Assembly (NCBI GenBank): GCA_039654915.1
Contig: CM077593.1
Coordinates: 111,277,413-111,341,412, forward strand
Source of the DNA: Aquilaria yunnanensis
Lineage: Eukaryota; Streptophyta; Magnoliopsida; Malvales; Thymelaeaceae
Direction: 5' to 3'
DNA length: 64,000 bases
A model generated the notes under the pieces. The model made no database searches. It had not been told where the DNA came from and was given only the letters and a program-made list of their open reading frames with translations. The position numbers and the translations under genes were made by a program. Of the stretch, positions 23,172 through 35,726 are shown one piece after another; within the stretch, counting starts at the first letter, position 1, and the number at the start of each line of letters is the position of its first letter.

Positions 23172-26100
23172 TTACCATGGCTCGGATTTAATACCAAGAA
23201 AATTTCTAGCATCTGCTGGCTTGCTCCAACCTTCCTCCATTGCAATAAGATTGAGACGCACCATCAGTTTCTGCACAACATCTTCTTCTAGACCACTAAT
23301 GGAATCATGTGGTTGTTTTGGGGTGGGAGGAGTCTTCACAATAACCAGAAATAATTATTGCTTCATAGCAAATAATAAAAGGTCAAATTCCATCTAATGC
23401 CATATATATACCTTTGTTTCTTGATACAACTTCAGACACTGGAATGACTGCTCATACAATCCACAATGATATAGGAGAATACTGTCATCTCTTATTTCTT
23501 TGGGATCAACTCCCAGGAGAATCAGACGCTCACAAGCTGAATAAACAAGTGAAAATTAAAAACCAATGTGAGGCTAAATGAAAGAAAACAACATCACACT
23601 ATTGTTATTCAAATAATCCACGTCCCAGGTTATGACTAAAACTGCACAGATTTTGTTATTCAAAGACAACTGCAAGGTGTCTCATTATCAGCCTTACTTT
23701 AGCTAATGGTCCATATGCACAGATTATGACTAAAACTCAACTATTATGTTCTACTGCTATTGAAGATAAAAACATGAGGAATAGAAAATAAAACAAGGTA
23801 AGGACATCATCCAAGCTACCTACCAGCCAAGGCACGTCTCATATCCCCAAAGCGTACGCTTGTCCATACACCACGATCTAGCCTATGTTGAGCTGCTTTT
23901 GCCGAAGCAAGCTTAAAAGCACTATAATATAACCTTATTAGTATGCTCAATTCCTGGAACAAATAAGCATTAATGTGCCAGAATATACATTAGCTACCTT
24001 TCCTCCAAACCATGCAATCTATCAGTGCAATTAGCAGCATCTGCCGCCTGTAAGAATAAGCTCCCAAAATGACCATACTGAAATGGCCAGAAAGCATCCT
24101 TCAAATTTCTAAGGATCTGCACTTATGGGAACTAAGATAAGGATCAGATAGAATATAATCAAAAGGTTGAAAAGAAACAGGTGAACTCTCGACAACCAAT
24201 TGCAGGAGACATTTAAATTGAGACTCAGAAAGTGGAGATGTGCAAGAACAAGCAATTATGCCTGCCTTTTTGTAGGTATATTAAGTGATGCTTTGCTGAC
24301 TATTCAAAATAAAAATCTTAATATTTGCCAAGTTCTTAAGTTCAAAGCAGGTATGACCAATTAAGACTTCAGAGAAAATAGAACATAAAATATTGAAAAA
24401 AAAGGTTACCGAGACATTAGAGCAGAAAGAAGTAACATTACAAGCAAAACTCACATATTGTTACATCATAAGAAAATGGTCCACCAGAAGGGGCAGAGTG
24501 CAGGAATACTGCATGGCAGAATTAAATTTACAGTGTCGTTAGGTATAATTGTAGTAAAAGAAGACGTGCACTGAGTATGACATTGACTGAAAATATTAGA
24601 CACGTAGACATGTATTCGTGGTTAAAGGAAGAACCATATCAGCCTGATGAAATGTTCAGAGATTTGTGCACATGCACTAACTTGCATGGGAGGAGAAAAA
24701 CTTTCTGCAAAAGAAACAGTTGAGCAACACTGTTCAAAGTGTAATCCAAGTACTGAAGATGATTGAAGATTGATAATCTCAGAATTTGGAGTAAAAGCCT
24801 GTGGTCTATCATTGTAGAATTCAGAACTACATAACCAAAATATGAGCTGATTTTCACCTAACCTGCAATAGACAGGACTGTTTACAGCTGTAACCTAACT
24901 AAGGAAAGATTACAAGATACCCTGAGAAAGAGAGAATAAAATATTACAAAAACAAAAGATAGCTATGAAAGATGTTCACGAATAAAATCTGATGTTAAAG
25001 TAGAATATAAGCTGGCTGTAAATGGTAAATTAATCACTTTGACATACCGAAGGGGAAAGAAGGTTTTATCCCAGAAGATACATTTAATTTTTGTCAAGGG
25101 AGTGCTTATTTAATTTTAAAACCAAGGAAGTCCTGCTTGTGCTTAAGAGTGGTAGAAGTTTAAATATTAGAAGTAAGCAAACAGCACCTCCACCAACATT
25201 GTTCTTTTGTACTCCTTAATCCCTTAGGATTGGGAAAAATTGAGAAGTAATGAGCAGACGTTTGAATCCTTGGTTCAAGTCAAACTGCCTTGCATGTTCC
25301 TTTTCAGCAGAATCCACCTCAATTCAGTCAAAAGTCAGTCTAAACCACTCTGTTCCACCGCCTTCTTGTCTGATCAGCCTCTGATATTGATCATCCATTA
25401 AAGGTAGCTGACACTCTGTCTGCAGCCAGGGTTTCACAGTGGAGAAATGAGTTGTAAGAGTGTATTTAAGCTCAAACAATCTTTGCTGCTAGTTTGTGTT
25501 TGTTTAACTTCCTTGCACTTCTAGTCTCTGAAGTAGATCATAATATGGGTCTGCTTGTGACACTTGAAAGTGAATTTGATTACCATCAGTGCTGATGTGC
25601 TTAAAAAGCATGTATCAAGCTTGTAGCTAATTGCTTTTTTATCTGATTACACAAAGAAGCAGAACCGGCAGACTAGCAGCTCTGTAGTGACGAGCATGTA
25701 CTAATGCTTAACTGTTAAGGATTTTATAGATCATGCAGGGACATATAAGCCTATGGTTTTCTAAGTAAAGTACAGCTAATGAAGCATTATTGAGATTCTT
25801 TATCTCACAGTTTCGTTGTCTGTGCTCTACACATCACACATTGTAGTGAGGATTAGTTTCTGCTAGCAAGGGTGAAATCAGGACTTTCAACACTGCAGAA
25901 TTGATACCCACTATAATTTTTACTAGTAGTAATGACAAGCAGGTAATGAACTGATGTGACAATGGACTAGTGGTTTGCATTCGTTGTCCAGGATGTGAAC
26001 ATCATGCAGAGTGGATGTTTGGTCGCATTACATACACACACAGTCTGGAGAAGGAAGTAGAACTATCAGATGCAAGAATGCATACATAAATGGAATTCCT

Positions 26101-28823
26101 GTGTTGAAATTGTACATTCTTATGTAGTTTCAGAGGTCTGTAGTGGCAGTGCATGGCAACTTATGTCTAATTTTGTAAGCTTTCTACTGTCACAACTTAA
26201 GTATTAATAGCTCGGCAGTTTCTAATTTTGAAATACTCTTTATCTTTTAGAACTGCTAAGGTGTCATTCTATAACGCTTCATTTTCTTGTTTTTTGTTTT
26301 TGTTTTCATTTTTTTTATAAATAGAACACGAAAACAAGTTTGTGCCAAAAAAGAAGAGGAAAACAAGTTTCTAAACTATTTTTCTTTTTTGTTTCTGAAA
26401 ACAGGATGCCCAATTTAGGAAAAGAAACTAGACTATGAACATCTTGTTTTCAGTGTTTCTGAAAACATATTTCAAATTCTGAAACACATTGCATTCACTG
26501 AATCTTAATTCTCAAATTTTACTAAAAACATATTGTTTCCTAATTTTGGAAACATGGAATCAAACAGAAACCAAAATTTCAGAAACACACATTAGAAAAC
26601 AACTGGCAGCATTACCAAATCAGCTCCACCAATCTCAAAACTTGTACAAGGTTGTCTTCTTGTCCTAATGTGGTATATGCCTCCTCTCTAGTTTGAGTTA
26701 AAGGGTCAAGTGAATACTCAATTAGGTAAATAAATAGTACTCCCTCCATCCCATGTTGTTTGCTCGATTTGAGATTGGCATGGAGATTAAGGAATGATGA
26801 AATTATGCATTTTTTGACAAATTAACCCCTGGAAACAAAAATTATTATTATTTACAAAAAAAAAACGTGTTCAGTTTAGTGGCAAAGCTGGCTTCCAGAG
26901 CTGTGAGATTGCGGCAGCACGCTTCATAATATTGGATGATGGAATATGGAATAAGATGTATTTGGTGCATGATTGTTTTTGAAGAAGACTGGCATTAACT
27001 CAAGAGAAGAAGCACATATTAAATTGAACTGAAAATTCAGTAGAAAGATCAAATGTTGGTACTAAAGGGTGAAAAATAAGATCAACACACTCAATCGAGC
27101 CCAATTTGTAATCCTCAACTTCCTCCTATGCCGCAGACTACCGGAATACCTCAACCCACTCTCTCCGAAGTCATGACCCTGCTAACCTCCCTCCATTGTG
27201 CCAGTGTTTCAAGGAAGGGAGAATTGAGAGAGACACCATTGGACTTGTTTGGTTTTCCCTCCAATCTATTGTCAGCTAACTAAACTTGCCATCATCAAAA
27301 TCTGCTCGGGCTTCCCGGGAGCCATGCAGTTTGTTGAGACCGTCACTCAAAACCACTAACCCTACTCAATTTCATCACGAGAACTTGACAACAAGCTGCA
27401 AAACCTAACCAGCTTGATTTCATCACGAAAACATGACAACTCACATTGAAACTTCACTAGATCAATTCCAACATAGAATCACAAGAACTCACCACGAAAC
27501 CACATTTTCTTCCCATTCTCTCCTAAGCTGAAGCCATTCACACCTTGTCAGAGTCCCAAAAGCCACTATCATAGAGTCTGCTCGTAGTGCTAGTATATTT
27601 TTGCGTTAAAAAATATCAAGGACAAAAGTAAACCAACAAATAGACCAAGAGCAGAAATCCTTGTAAGCAAGGACTAGCATTTTTAGTCAGCCGAGGGGTT
27701 GTGCGCAGCATTTTTTAAAGTTAGAGAACTAAGTCATACTAAATTGAACTTGTGGACCAAGTTGTGCAGGTCGGCAAAGTTCCAACCGTGCACTCAAGCC
27801 TAAAATGTTTGAGCAATCAGTCTTAGTAAACCAAGAATGAGGAGAGAACTGGACATTCAACAGGAAACAATGCATTTCAAAGGTCCTCTTTTCAGCAACT
27901 TTTTTATGAACAAAAAAAAAAGTAAAGAACAGTGGTTAGACAATTCTATTTGAGTAACAGTACTCACCTCCTCCAACAACATTTGTGTTGTAATTATGTG
28001 AGGCTGATCAGATTCTTTACTTTTCTGCTTCTCATAAGCTCTTGGAAGACTGTCAGCATCATGAGGGAAGAATATTTCTACATCAAAATTCAAAAGACCC
28101 CATAGGCGAAGCATTTTCAGAATTTCTGAGTAAATTAGTGACAGCATAACAGCAGAGCCTGATCAATGACTCAAAACCTGGTCAAAGTTCATGATTAAGT
28201 GATTGCTGACAAGATCCACAAATGATGTTTTCCACTTAACATAAAAGTAATATGCAGAAGGTGAATCTCATACAGAGTGAAGATATAATGCCCGTGGCTG
28301 TAATAGATTCCTCTCGTTGGTCCTTCGAAACCCCTGGGGAAAGGAAACATCCATTAGAAAGCACTACATGCTATATGCTACTAGGAGAAGAACAAACAAC
28401 ACTGAAAACTCAAAAGCAGTTTCATACAAATTTCAGGTCCCTTGAGGAGCCTCATCTGAGTATGAACATGTCCTAAATGCCTACCTTTTTTACATACATG
28501 TAGCGTTCTATACTCTCCAAGAAACTCTCTCTTGAGGCTCTGCAAGATGAGTTATAATGGGAGCAGTATCCGATAGAGAGATCATCCAATCTTTCGAGGA
28601 AAGCATCAACAGGCAGCGGAACTGATGAATGTGAGATGGGGGAATCATCCTCGGCTGCAATGAACAGAGCTGTTTTCCCTAAATCAACACATCTATTGAT
28701 GCTAATGCTTGTTTCTCTCTCAATATTTGATAGTTTATCCACTTGAGACAAGAATCCCAGCGTAGCTTCCTTCCACAAAACATCCGAAAACGTTGGAATC
28801 AGGTCAAAATTCCATAACCCAAG
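23172..28823 (-). CDS. SirB1 N-terminal (transglutaminase-like) domain protein; one in-frame TGA, start not found (possible pseudogene)
   Basis: Exons on the minus strand: 28823-28485, 28333-28274, 28177-27968, 24116-23998, 23921-23824, 23536-23412, 23333-23172. Splice sites are canonical and phases agree, giving about 370 residues. Seen: NFDLIPTFSDVLWKEATL, KTALFIAAEDD, GFRR...RALYLHS, SAVMLSLIYSEILKMLRL, LKDAFWPFQYG, SAKAAQHRLDRGVWTSVRFG, CERLILL, ending IKSEPW. The ALxxVLxxRxGxxxxLSLIY pattern is the SirB1_N fold seen in plant TPR or transglutaminase-like proteins; biochemical role unknown. The third exon reads V-L-S-H-stop-S-G-S-A: TGA at 28163-28165 stands where the family has Arg. The first exon opens at an acceptor with no ATG; a possible upstream exon, 29135-29088 (16 codons), also lacks one. 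Either a recent pseudogene, a nonsense allele or a sequence error. Intron 27967-24117 is 3.85 kb. Confidence 0.75.
24117..27967. other. Large intron of the SirB1-domain gene, with transposon traces
   Basis: No exon-like conserved frame was seen. A Stowaway-type left end, TA then CTCCCTCCATCCCATG, starts at 26740 with no matching right end, so it is a truncated MITE. At about 26270-26610 repeated GTTTCTGAAAAC/GAAAC motifs in both orientations suggest another small decayed element. An LTR-like stretch near 25.4 kb was considered but no second copy or TG..CA boundary was found. Confidence 0.45.
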
Positions 28824-29938
28824 CTAGTTCAACAAATTTTCCATTTCCTTGGTTATCCGAAACAATTACAGAACGCAAAACTAAAACCAGTGAGGGTTTG
28901 CATGAGTATGTATTTATCTATCTCGTGTTTGTGTGTGTTACTTACCTATCTTCTTATTTTTAAGGGATGGAGACAATCAAGTAACTTAGCATTTGTTATG
29001 AGGATAAGCAAATGCATGAAAAGTACAAAGCTAATTTCATACCACGATAACCTAAATTATACAAACAACGCAGAAGACAGAACTTACACTAATATTAGCA
29101 TGGTCATCTATTTCACTAGCTTTGCTTAAGTTTAGCTGAAGTATCTTGCACTAGTTGGCAGTTGCCCGACGATAATTAGCTCAAAATCAACCAACTGTAG
29201 GAGAATCAAACTTAACACATTCACGGCACCCAAGCACCAAAAAATAGGAGAATCAAAACTCACATCCCAGCAATCAATCGATCAATTGAGAACAGACGGT
29301 TAGAGATTCAGCACAGCGAGAGGATGCGAATTAGTACCAGACTCTACAATCTCAGGGCGACGAACCGGTGAAGCAAGGAACAATCTTCTCTTAGTGTCGT
29401 GGAGAATGCGGGGGACCAGAACGTGGAAGAGACTGGCGGGAACGACGAGAGGGCAGCGGCGGGAACGAGGTCACTAGGGGCACTGCTGTCGGGCTGTGAC
29501 TAGTGTGTGTGTCTCTGATGGTTCGCACGTGGTCACCGTAGAGGCCGGCTGGTATGAGCCATGAGGATTCTCACAGGAGCGAGAGCGACTTGGCTGGAAA
29601 TATTTCGGATTTAAGGATGGAATGGTTAAGGAGGGAAGCAAATCGGCCACGGAGGGAAGAGAATTGGCGACGGAGGGAAGCGAATCGTCGAATCGGTGGC
29701 GAGGATGGTTTCACGAAGGAAATCGGTGATGGAGGGAAGAAGAGACGATGAGATTTCAGGCCATGTAACCGACTAACCAGTAGAACCGGGTGCTGCAACC
29801 CTTTCCCTTCTCATATCCCAATCTGCTGGCTGAATAAGAAAGAAATTAACATTTGGGACTAAAATGATTAAAAATGAAAAAATATAGTTATGGTGGTAAT
29901 TTTGACCAAATATTAATCTGGAGGAATAGACGGCTGTA

Positions 29939-29975
<37 letters not shown>

Positions 29976-30195
29976 AACCCTTAGCCAATAACTTTGACAG
30001 TGCTACTGGCACGAGCGCTGTACTAGGAATTTGCTCATATCTTTTTGCGCCATGAGTAGTCAACGACTTTCTGAGTCCGTTACCCGCACCCCTCTCTCTT
30101 ACTAACTCAGCATTCACTGGAGTAGGAGCAATGTCGGAATCGTATTACATGTAGGAGACAAAACTTTATTCTCCACTCCCTCCGCCAGCGGAGCG
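28824..30195. promoter_or_regulatory. Divergent promoter region between the SirB1-domain and O-fucosyltransferase genes
   Basis: Head-to-head 5' region. On the minus side a 5' UTR exon probably ends at a GAT|GTGAGT donor near 29264. A palindromic G-box, CACGTG, is at 29526-29531, a possible bZIP/bHLH site. A homopolymer of 33 G lies at 29942-29974 on the plus strand. A 7-codon upstream ORF (MSESYYM) occupies 30131-30154, 41 bp before the O-fucosyltransferase ATG. No TATA box is assigned. Confidence 0.4.
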
Positions 30196-33100
30196 ATGCC
30201 TCCTCCGCGCCGTCGCCTCCGCTCTCTCCTTCCACTTCTTTCCGCCATTTCCGCCTCTCTTCTTTTCCTCTTCCTTCTCCTTTCCTTCCTCGCGCCTCCT
30301 CCTCCCGATTCCGATCCCTTTCATGCTCCTCACCGCCAGATCTCCGTAATCTCTCGGGCGCCCTCTCTCTTTCACACACACACACACACAACACGCGTCG
30401 TTGTTTATTTTATGTTGAAGTTGGCTCATTTGACTTTTTTTTCCTCTGATTTTAGTCCAATTTCGGGCAAGCCGAAGCAAATGAAGAAGATGGAAACTCC
30501 GATTTTATTGTTCCGGTTAGGGTTTCGTTTTCTGGTTTCTGGTTATTTCTCTTTTCCTGATTATGTATGTTGCCTACTGGATCTGCTTCGTAAGGGGCTG
30601 ATGTTCGTTTTGCCCAGTAGAACCATGGCGGGAGAAGCGATCGGGATATTTGGAGTTCCAGAAATTCCAATTTGTTTTATGGATGCAGTAATGCCAGCAA
30701 CAAGTTTGCGAGTTCGTTTGCTTTTACTCCTTCACCTTTTTTTTTTTTCTCTGGGACGTTTTAGATGCTATTTGACGGTCTGCTCAATCTCAGAGCAGTT
30801 CTGTTTCAAAGACTTAGCTAGTCCTTTTTTCTTTTTCCTTTCTCGTCTTGTTTTTGATGAAAAGGTACTTCTAACAAGAGCGATTTGGTGGAATGAGTGA
30901 ATAACTGAAGAAAAATGCTTAACGTGTTAAAACAGGTGTACAATAATTACCTTACTGAATCCTAGTTGTATATGATTGGAGGCAGGAAGATTAATTGGCC
31001 CAACTTGCTTTTTAAGGAACTAGTCAGACTGCGCCCACAAGAATTTAGGAAGTTTTAGTAGAAGATTCTTGGTACATCTAGCATTACTCAGAGTGGAAAC
31101 AGAAACTGAAGATACATATATAATAGCCAATAGTTGATTCACTGTTCTATTTATTATTTCTGCAGATAGGTGACTCATATGCATGATGCTACCAATTTTA
31201 GTGTGGCCGATCAGATGATAATCTTTACTGTGGTCGATGTGTTGATAATCAATTTGTTGAATTTTGTATACTTTATGTTTGTGCACACTTTTGGTGATTG
31301 ATATGTTTCCCTTTTGTTGAAGGTTCTGATGCAATTACAGTACCAAATCGCTACTTGGCAATAGTTACCAGTGGAGGCTTGAACCAACAAAGAACTGGGG
31401 TAACTTTTAGCACTAATCTTGCACTGTTAGATTTAAGGATATTTGACGACATCTGTGTTTGTTCTCATATTTTATTGTATAATTTAGCAGCACAGCACTA
31501 GCTCTATTGCTTAGGACTCATTTTGGTTTTTGAGGGGATGAGTTCATCAGGAAAATGCTTCTGTTGCTAGAAGTCCTTTTGGAACATGTACCTATTTACT
31601 TCTCAGTGCAAATAGCACAGAAATGTCAATGGAGCTGCAACATTGCATCTGATGGGCTATTGTATTAGTGGTTTTGGCCGTGCACGAGAACTGAACTAAG
31701 ATTTTACGTAAGCACAATTCCCAGTGTTGGCATACAAAATTTACAGAAATTATAATGTTCTATCACAAACTTTCAACAGCTACTTCTCTTGAGATTCCAG
31801 CTCATAAATGAATTAGGTTCTCTATTTTAGACTATGTTCTTTCCTTCTGCTGCTAGGGTTCTGACTTCTTTATTCAGATTGTCATTATTGGTTTTGAATG
31901 CCTAATATTAAGTGCTCTTGGCAGATTACTGATGCTGTTGTTGCTACCCATATTTTGAACGCCACTCTTGTTGTGCCAAAGCTGGACCGAAACTCTTTCT
32001 GGAAAGATTCAAGGTGAATATAAAATGTTCTTGTGCTAATTTGGTTGAACCGGCTATGTGCATTGTTCTCATCTTTTGGTAATGTGGCAAGTATGTTAAT
32101 TACTTCATCATCTTGCCTTTCCTTCCCTCATCAATGCAGTGACTTCTCAGAGATCTTTGATGTTGACTGGTTCGTATCATTTTTGTCAAAAGATGTTAAA
32201 ATAGTAAAGCAGTACCCTTTAAAAGAAGGGAAAGCCTGGGCTCCATACAGGATGCGTGTTCCAAGGAAATGTAGTGAAAGATGCTACCAAAACCGTGTGC
32301 TGCCCGTTCTCTTGAAAAGGCATGTAAGTTTTCTTTTCATTCCGTGTTGATTAATTAGAATTGTAGTTTATACATGGTAATTGCCTCTTCGATATTGATT
32401 AGCTGAGTTTAAGAGCAGGGTGGGGAGAACCTGTACTGGAAATTATATCCTACTGAAATTCTATTTTTTGTTAGGAGGATGAATAAGAGAAAAAAATGGG
32501 GCGCTTTGTGATGGATCTTGTAGAATGGTGATGCTGTTGATTTGAGATCAGTGCTTTTGTCTCTTATATTCATGTTCTTAAATTGCAGTGCTTTTCTTTT
32601 TTCATAGTTTGCCTCTGCTTATCCTTTTAACTTTTTGTTGTTCATTCTTGTGTGTTTTTGTTTGAAAATTGGAATTTAGATTATTTGTAGGCACTTCCAG
32701 TTTGCATTTATGCCCTTGTCTTCAAGCGTAAGGTCTTTGGTTCATGAATCATGTTTGTAGCAGTTTGAATTTCAATGTATGCTACATTTTGAATGACCTT
32801 GTTCATAATAAGTATACCATTTTGAAGGTTGGGCCCTTTTTTCCCCTATGGCAGATGATCCAGCTTTCCAAGTTCGATTACAGGCTTGCGAACAAATTGA
32901 ACACTGATTTGCAAAAATTGAGATGCAGAGTTAACTACCATGCCCTGAAGTTCACTGACAGTATTTCTGAAATGGGGAAAAAACTAGTCCATCGGATGAG
33001 GGTGAAAAGCAAGCATTTTATTGCCTTACACTTAAGGTGGGTCTTGATTCTTGAACTTTATGATCTTCCTATATTTGGAAATTGCTTTTGTTACATTCAT

Positions 33101-35726
33101 TTGTGTTTTGTAGCTGTACCCTGCAGCTTTTCTTATTTCCTGTCGTGCATGTGAAAGTTGAAACTATTTGTATAATTTGACTTTGTTTGACAACAAATGT
33201 CTCTATAGCATAAAAACTTTGGGTTATTTCATGATGATAAGGATAGTCTCTTCCTATTGCTGAAATAAAAGCTACCAATGGATAGCTTTTCCAACTATTG
33301 ATGCTAATGCCAAACAAACTCCTCAAGCAAATTGACTGACTTTTGTACCAGGATTATTTTCTGCGCGTAAATGTTAGTCCTTTGTGAAAGGCTGTATTTG
33401 CAGTCTGGTAATGCAAGTGTTTTTACTTGTTGCTGTTATGACACTTATAGTGATCCAGCACAGCCTTCTTGTGCAAGAAAAAAAAAAGGATTGATGAAGA
33501 AGCTCATAAGGGAAAACATGAGCTTTGGGGGTTTATACGTTATCTGAGACTAGGTATTTGATGAGTTCCCTACTCAATAATTATTAAGAACTTGAGTTAA
33601 GGATAAACATCAGAACGTCAGATGCGAATCAATCTATCAAAGTCAGTGCTAAATAATCAAATTTTGTCACTTTTTATGAATTTTGTATGCATAGCCAGGG
33701 CAGCCTGTCTAGCACCACATGATTAGGTGATAATTGGTTTGATCATTTGTAATTTAGGTGAAGTATATGGATGTATATGAACTTGTAGTTGTATGTTGTG
33801 AGCCTTCTTGTCTTCTATTCCCATTTGAAGTTGTGATTCGATATTTTAATTTATCTTATGATGATTCTAATGTACTATGCTTCATCTTTCTTCTTACGGA
33901 ATGAATAGTAATAGAACCAGACCAATTCTGTAATTGCCTTTTTGGGTATTCCTCCACATAGCACTGAATGAAGCTGAAAGCCAGCTTTGCCCATGCTTGT
34001 AGATTTAAAATACATTTGAAGCAAGCACCCGATGACTTTTATAATAAAGGGTTCTGATGTTTGAAAAAAGAAGTGATCAACATTGCTGTAAACGTCAAGT
34101 AAGCAGAAGATACCTGTTAATTGACACTTCTTTTCTGTTTGTTGACTGGAAAACCAGTTTAAGTTAGGACCAGTGGAGGCCTAAACTCATATTCCAGGGC
34201 CAACTCAACCCTGGCCAAACAGAATGCTGGAATCTAGTGCCATGGGGCACCTAGTATGCAGAGTGTGCCCGTAGCACTGAACACTTTGCTGAAGAGAAAT
34301 AATTTTATGGTCTAAACAATCTATGCAGATTGCTGATGTTTTACATTTGAAACATAAGGAGTGACCAATTTTTTGGACTTCAAATTTCATTTTCCCACTC
34401 AGAAGTGATGCTTTCTGGTGTGAATGGTACAAGTGTTTAAATGGTTTTGATGCAGCCAAATTTTTTCCTTGCAGGTTTGAACCTGATATGCTTGCATTCT
34501 CAGGATGTGATTATGGTGGAGGTGAGAAGGAAAAGAATGAGCTTGGCGCAATAAGGAGAAGGTGGAAAACTTTACATGTAAGGCTGAAAATCATGCCCGT
34601 TTGCATTGTTCTTTTGTTCTATCAATTAAAAAATTTTTAGCATGCAGCCAATACAAGCACATCTGTTTTTGTTTATTTCTCCAAAATGTTAAAATATGAT
34701 AAAGTACAGGATGGGTGTAATTTTATTTTTGTAACTTACATAATTTGCCCCAAAGATATGGAAAATGAACCAACATAACAAAAATAAGAAGTTTTGCAAG
34801 AATGCTAGTCAATATGGCAGAACCTTCTATCGTTTTGCTCTCTGATTTGCTCAGGTCCCTTGGCATTTGTTTGTAGAACACTAATCCTGATAAGCAAAGG
34901 AGGCAAGGAAGGTGCCCACTCACTCCTGAGGAAGTTGGTCTAATGCTTAGAGCACTGGGCTATGGCCAGGATGTTCATATATATGTGGCATCAGGTGAAG
35001 TATATGGTGGGGAAGAGACACTGCGACCACTCAAGAAACTCTTCCCAAACTTCTATTCCAAAGATACGATAGCCTCAAAAGAGGAACTGGAGCAATTTTC
35101 TGCATTTTCTTCTAGGATGGCTGCACTTGACTTCACTGTCTGTGATGAGAGTGATGTATTCGTTACCAACAACAATGGTAATATGGCTAAAATTTTAGCT
35201 GGAAGAAGGTAGCTTGTCTAACTATTTCTCTCTATCCTGTACAGAGCAATGGAAGATTGAACTTTGATATATATATTTTTTTTAAAATTGCAGGAAATAC
35301 TTTGGTCATAAGCCAACCATTCGTCCAAATGCTAAAAAACTTTATCGGTTGTTCATGGGTAGAAATAACATGACATGGGAAAGTTTTGCCTCTAAAGTCC
35401 GTAAATTCCAGAGAGGCTTCATGGGAGAGCCTAATGAGGTACGACCAGGCAGGGGTGAATTTCATGAAAACCCATCTTCCTGTATATGCGCAGATTTGAA
35501 AGCAAAGACTAACCCAAAGCCTGAGAAACTTGGCAAAGGTGATGATATGACCCGACAGGATGTCATTCTGAATGATCAAGTTGATGATGATGATTCAGAG
35601 TCGCATGAGACTGATGATGATGATCGACATATCCCTGAAGAGAAGGATGGGGAGGATGGAACTAGTTTGGATAATGACACATCCACTCTTGAAGTGCTTG
35701 AACTGGATGATATTCTTTCAGACTGA
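30196..35726 (+). CDS. Plant O-fucosyltransferase family protein (GT106, former DUF246)
   Basis: Predicted Golgi type II membrane glycosyltransferase of the plant O-fucosyltransferase-like family. Exons: 30196-30345, 30621-30711, 31323-31399, 31925-32013, 32140-32323, 32855-33036, 34475-34577, 34877-35208, 35294-35726. All are GT..AG and in phase, giving 546 residues. Seen: basic N-terminus then a signal anchor (residues about 11-33), Pro-rich stem, IWSSRNSNLFYGCSNAS, RYLAIVTSGGLNQQRTG, ATLVVPKLD, a Cys-bearing RVPRKCSERCYQNRV, FIALHLRFEPDMLAFSGC (family hallmark with the Arg), VHIYVASGEVYGGEETL, FVTNNNGNMAKILAGRR and YFGHKPTIRPN. The C-tail (from about residue 480) is Asp/Glu-rich (DDDDSESHETDDDD). 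Relatives include Arabidopsis ESMERALDA1-type proteins; acceptor substrate unknown. Divergent from the SirB1-domain gene. Confidence 0.93.

Noticed and set aside
25180..25660. Possible solo LTR in the SirB1-domain gene intron
   Set aside because: No TG..CA boundaries with a target duplication and no second copy in the window could be identified.
30196..30900. Single open frame of 234 codons from the O-fucosyltransferase ATG
   Set aside because: Only the first 50 codons are the real first exon. A GTAATC donor follows, and conserved family sequence resumes in a different frame at 30621, so the long frame is intron read-through.
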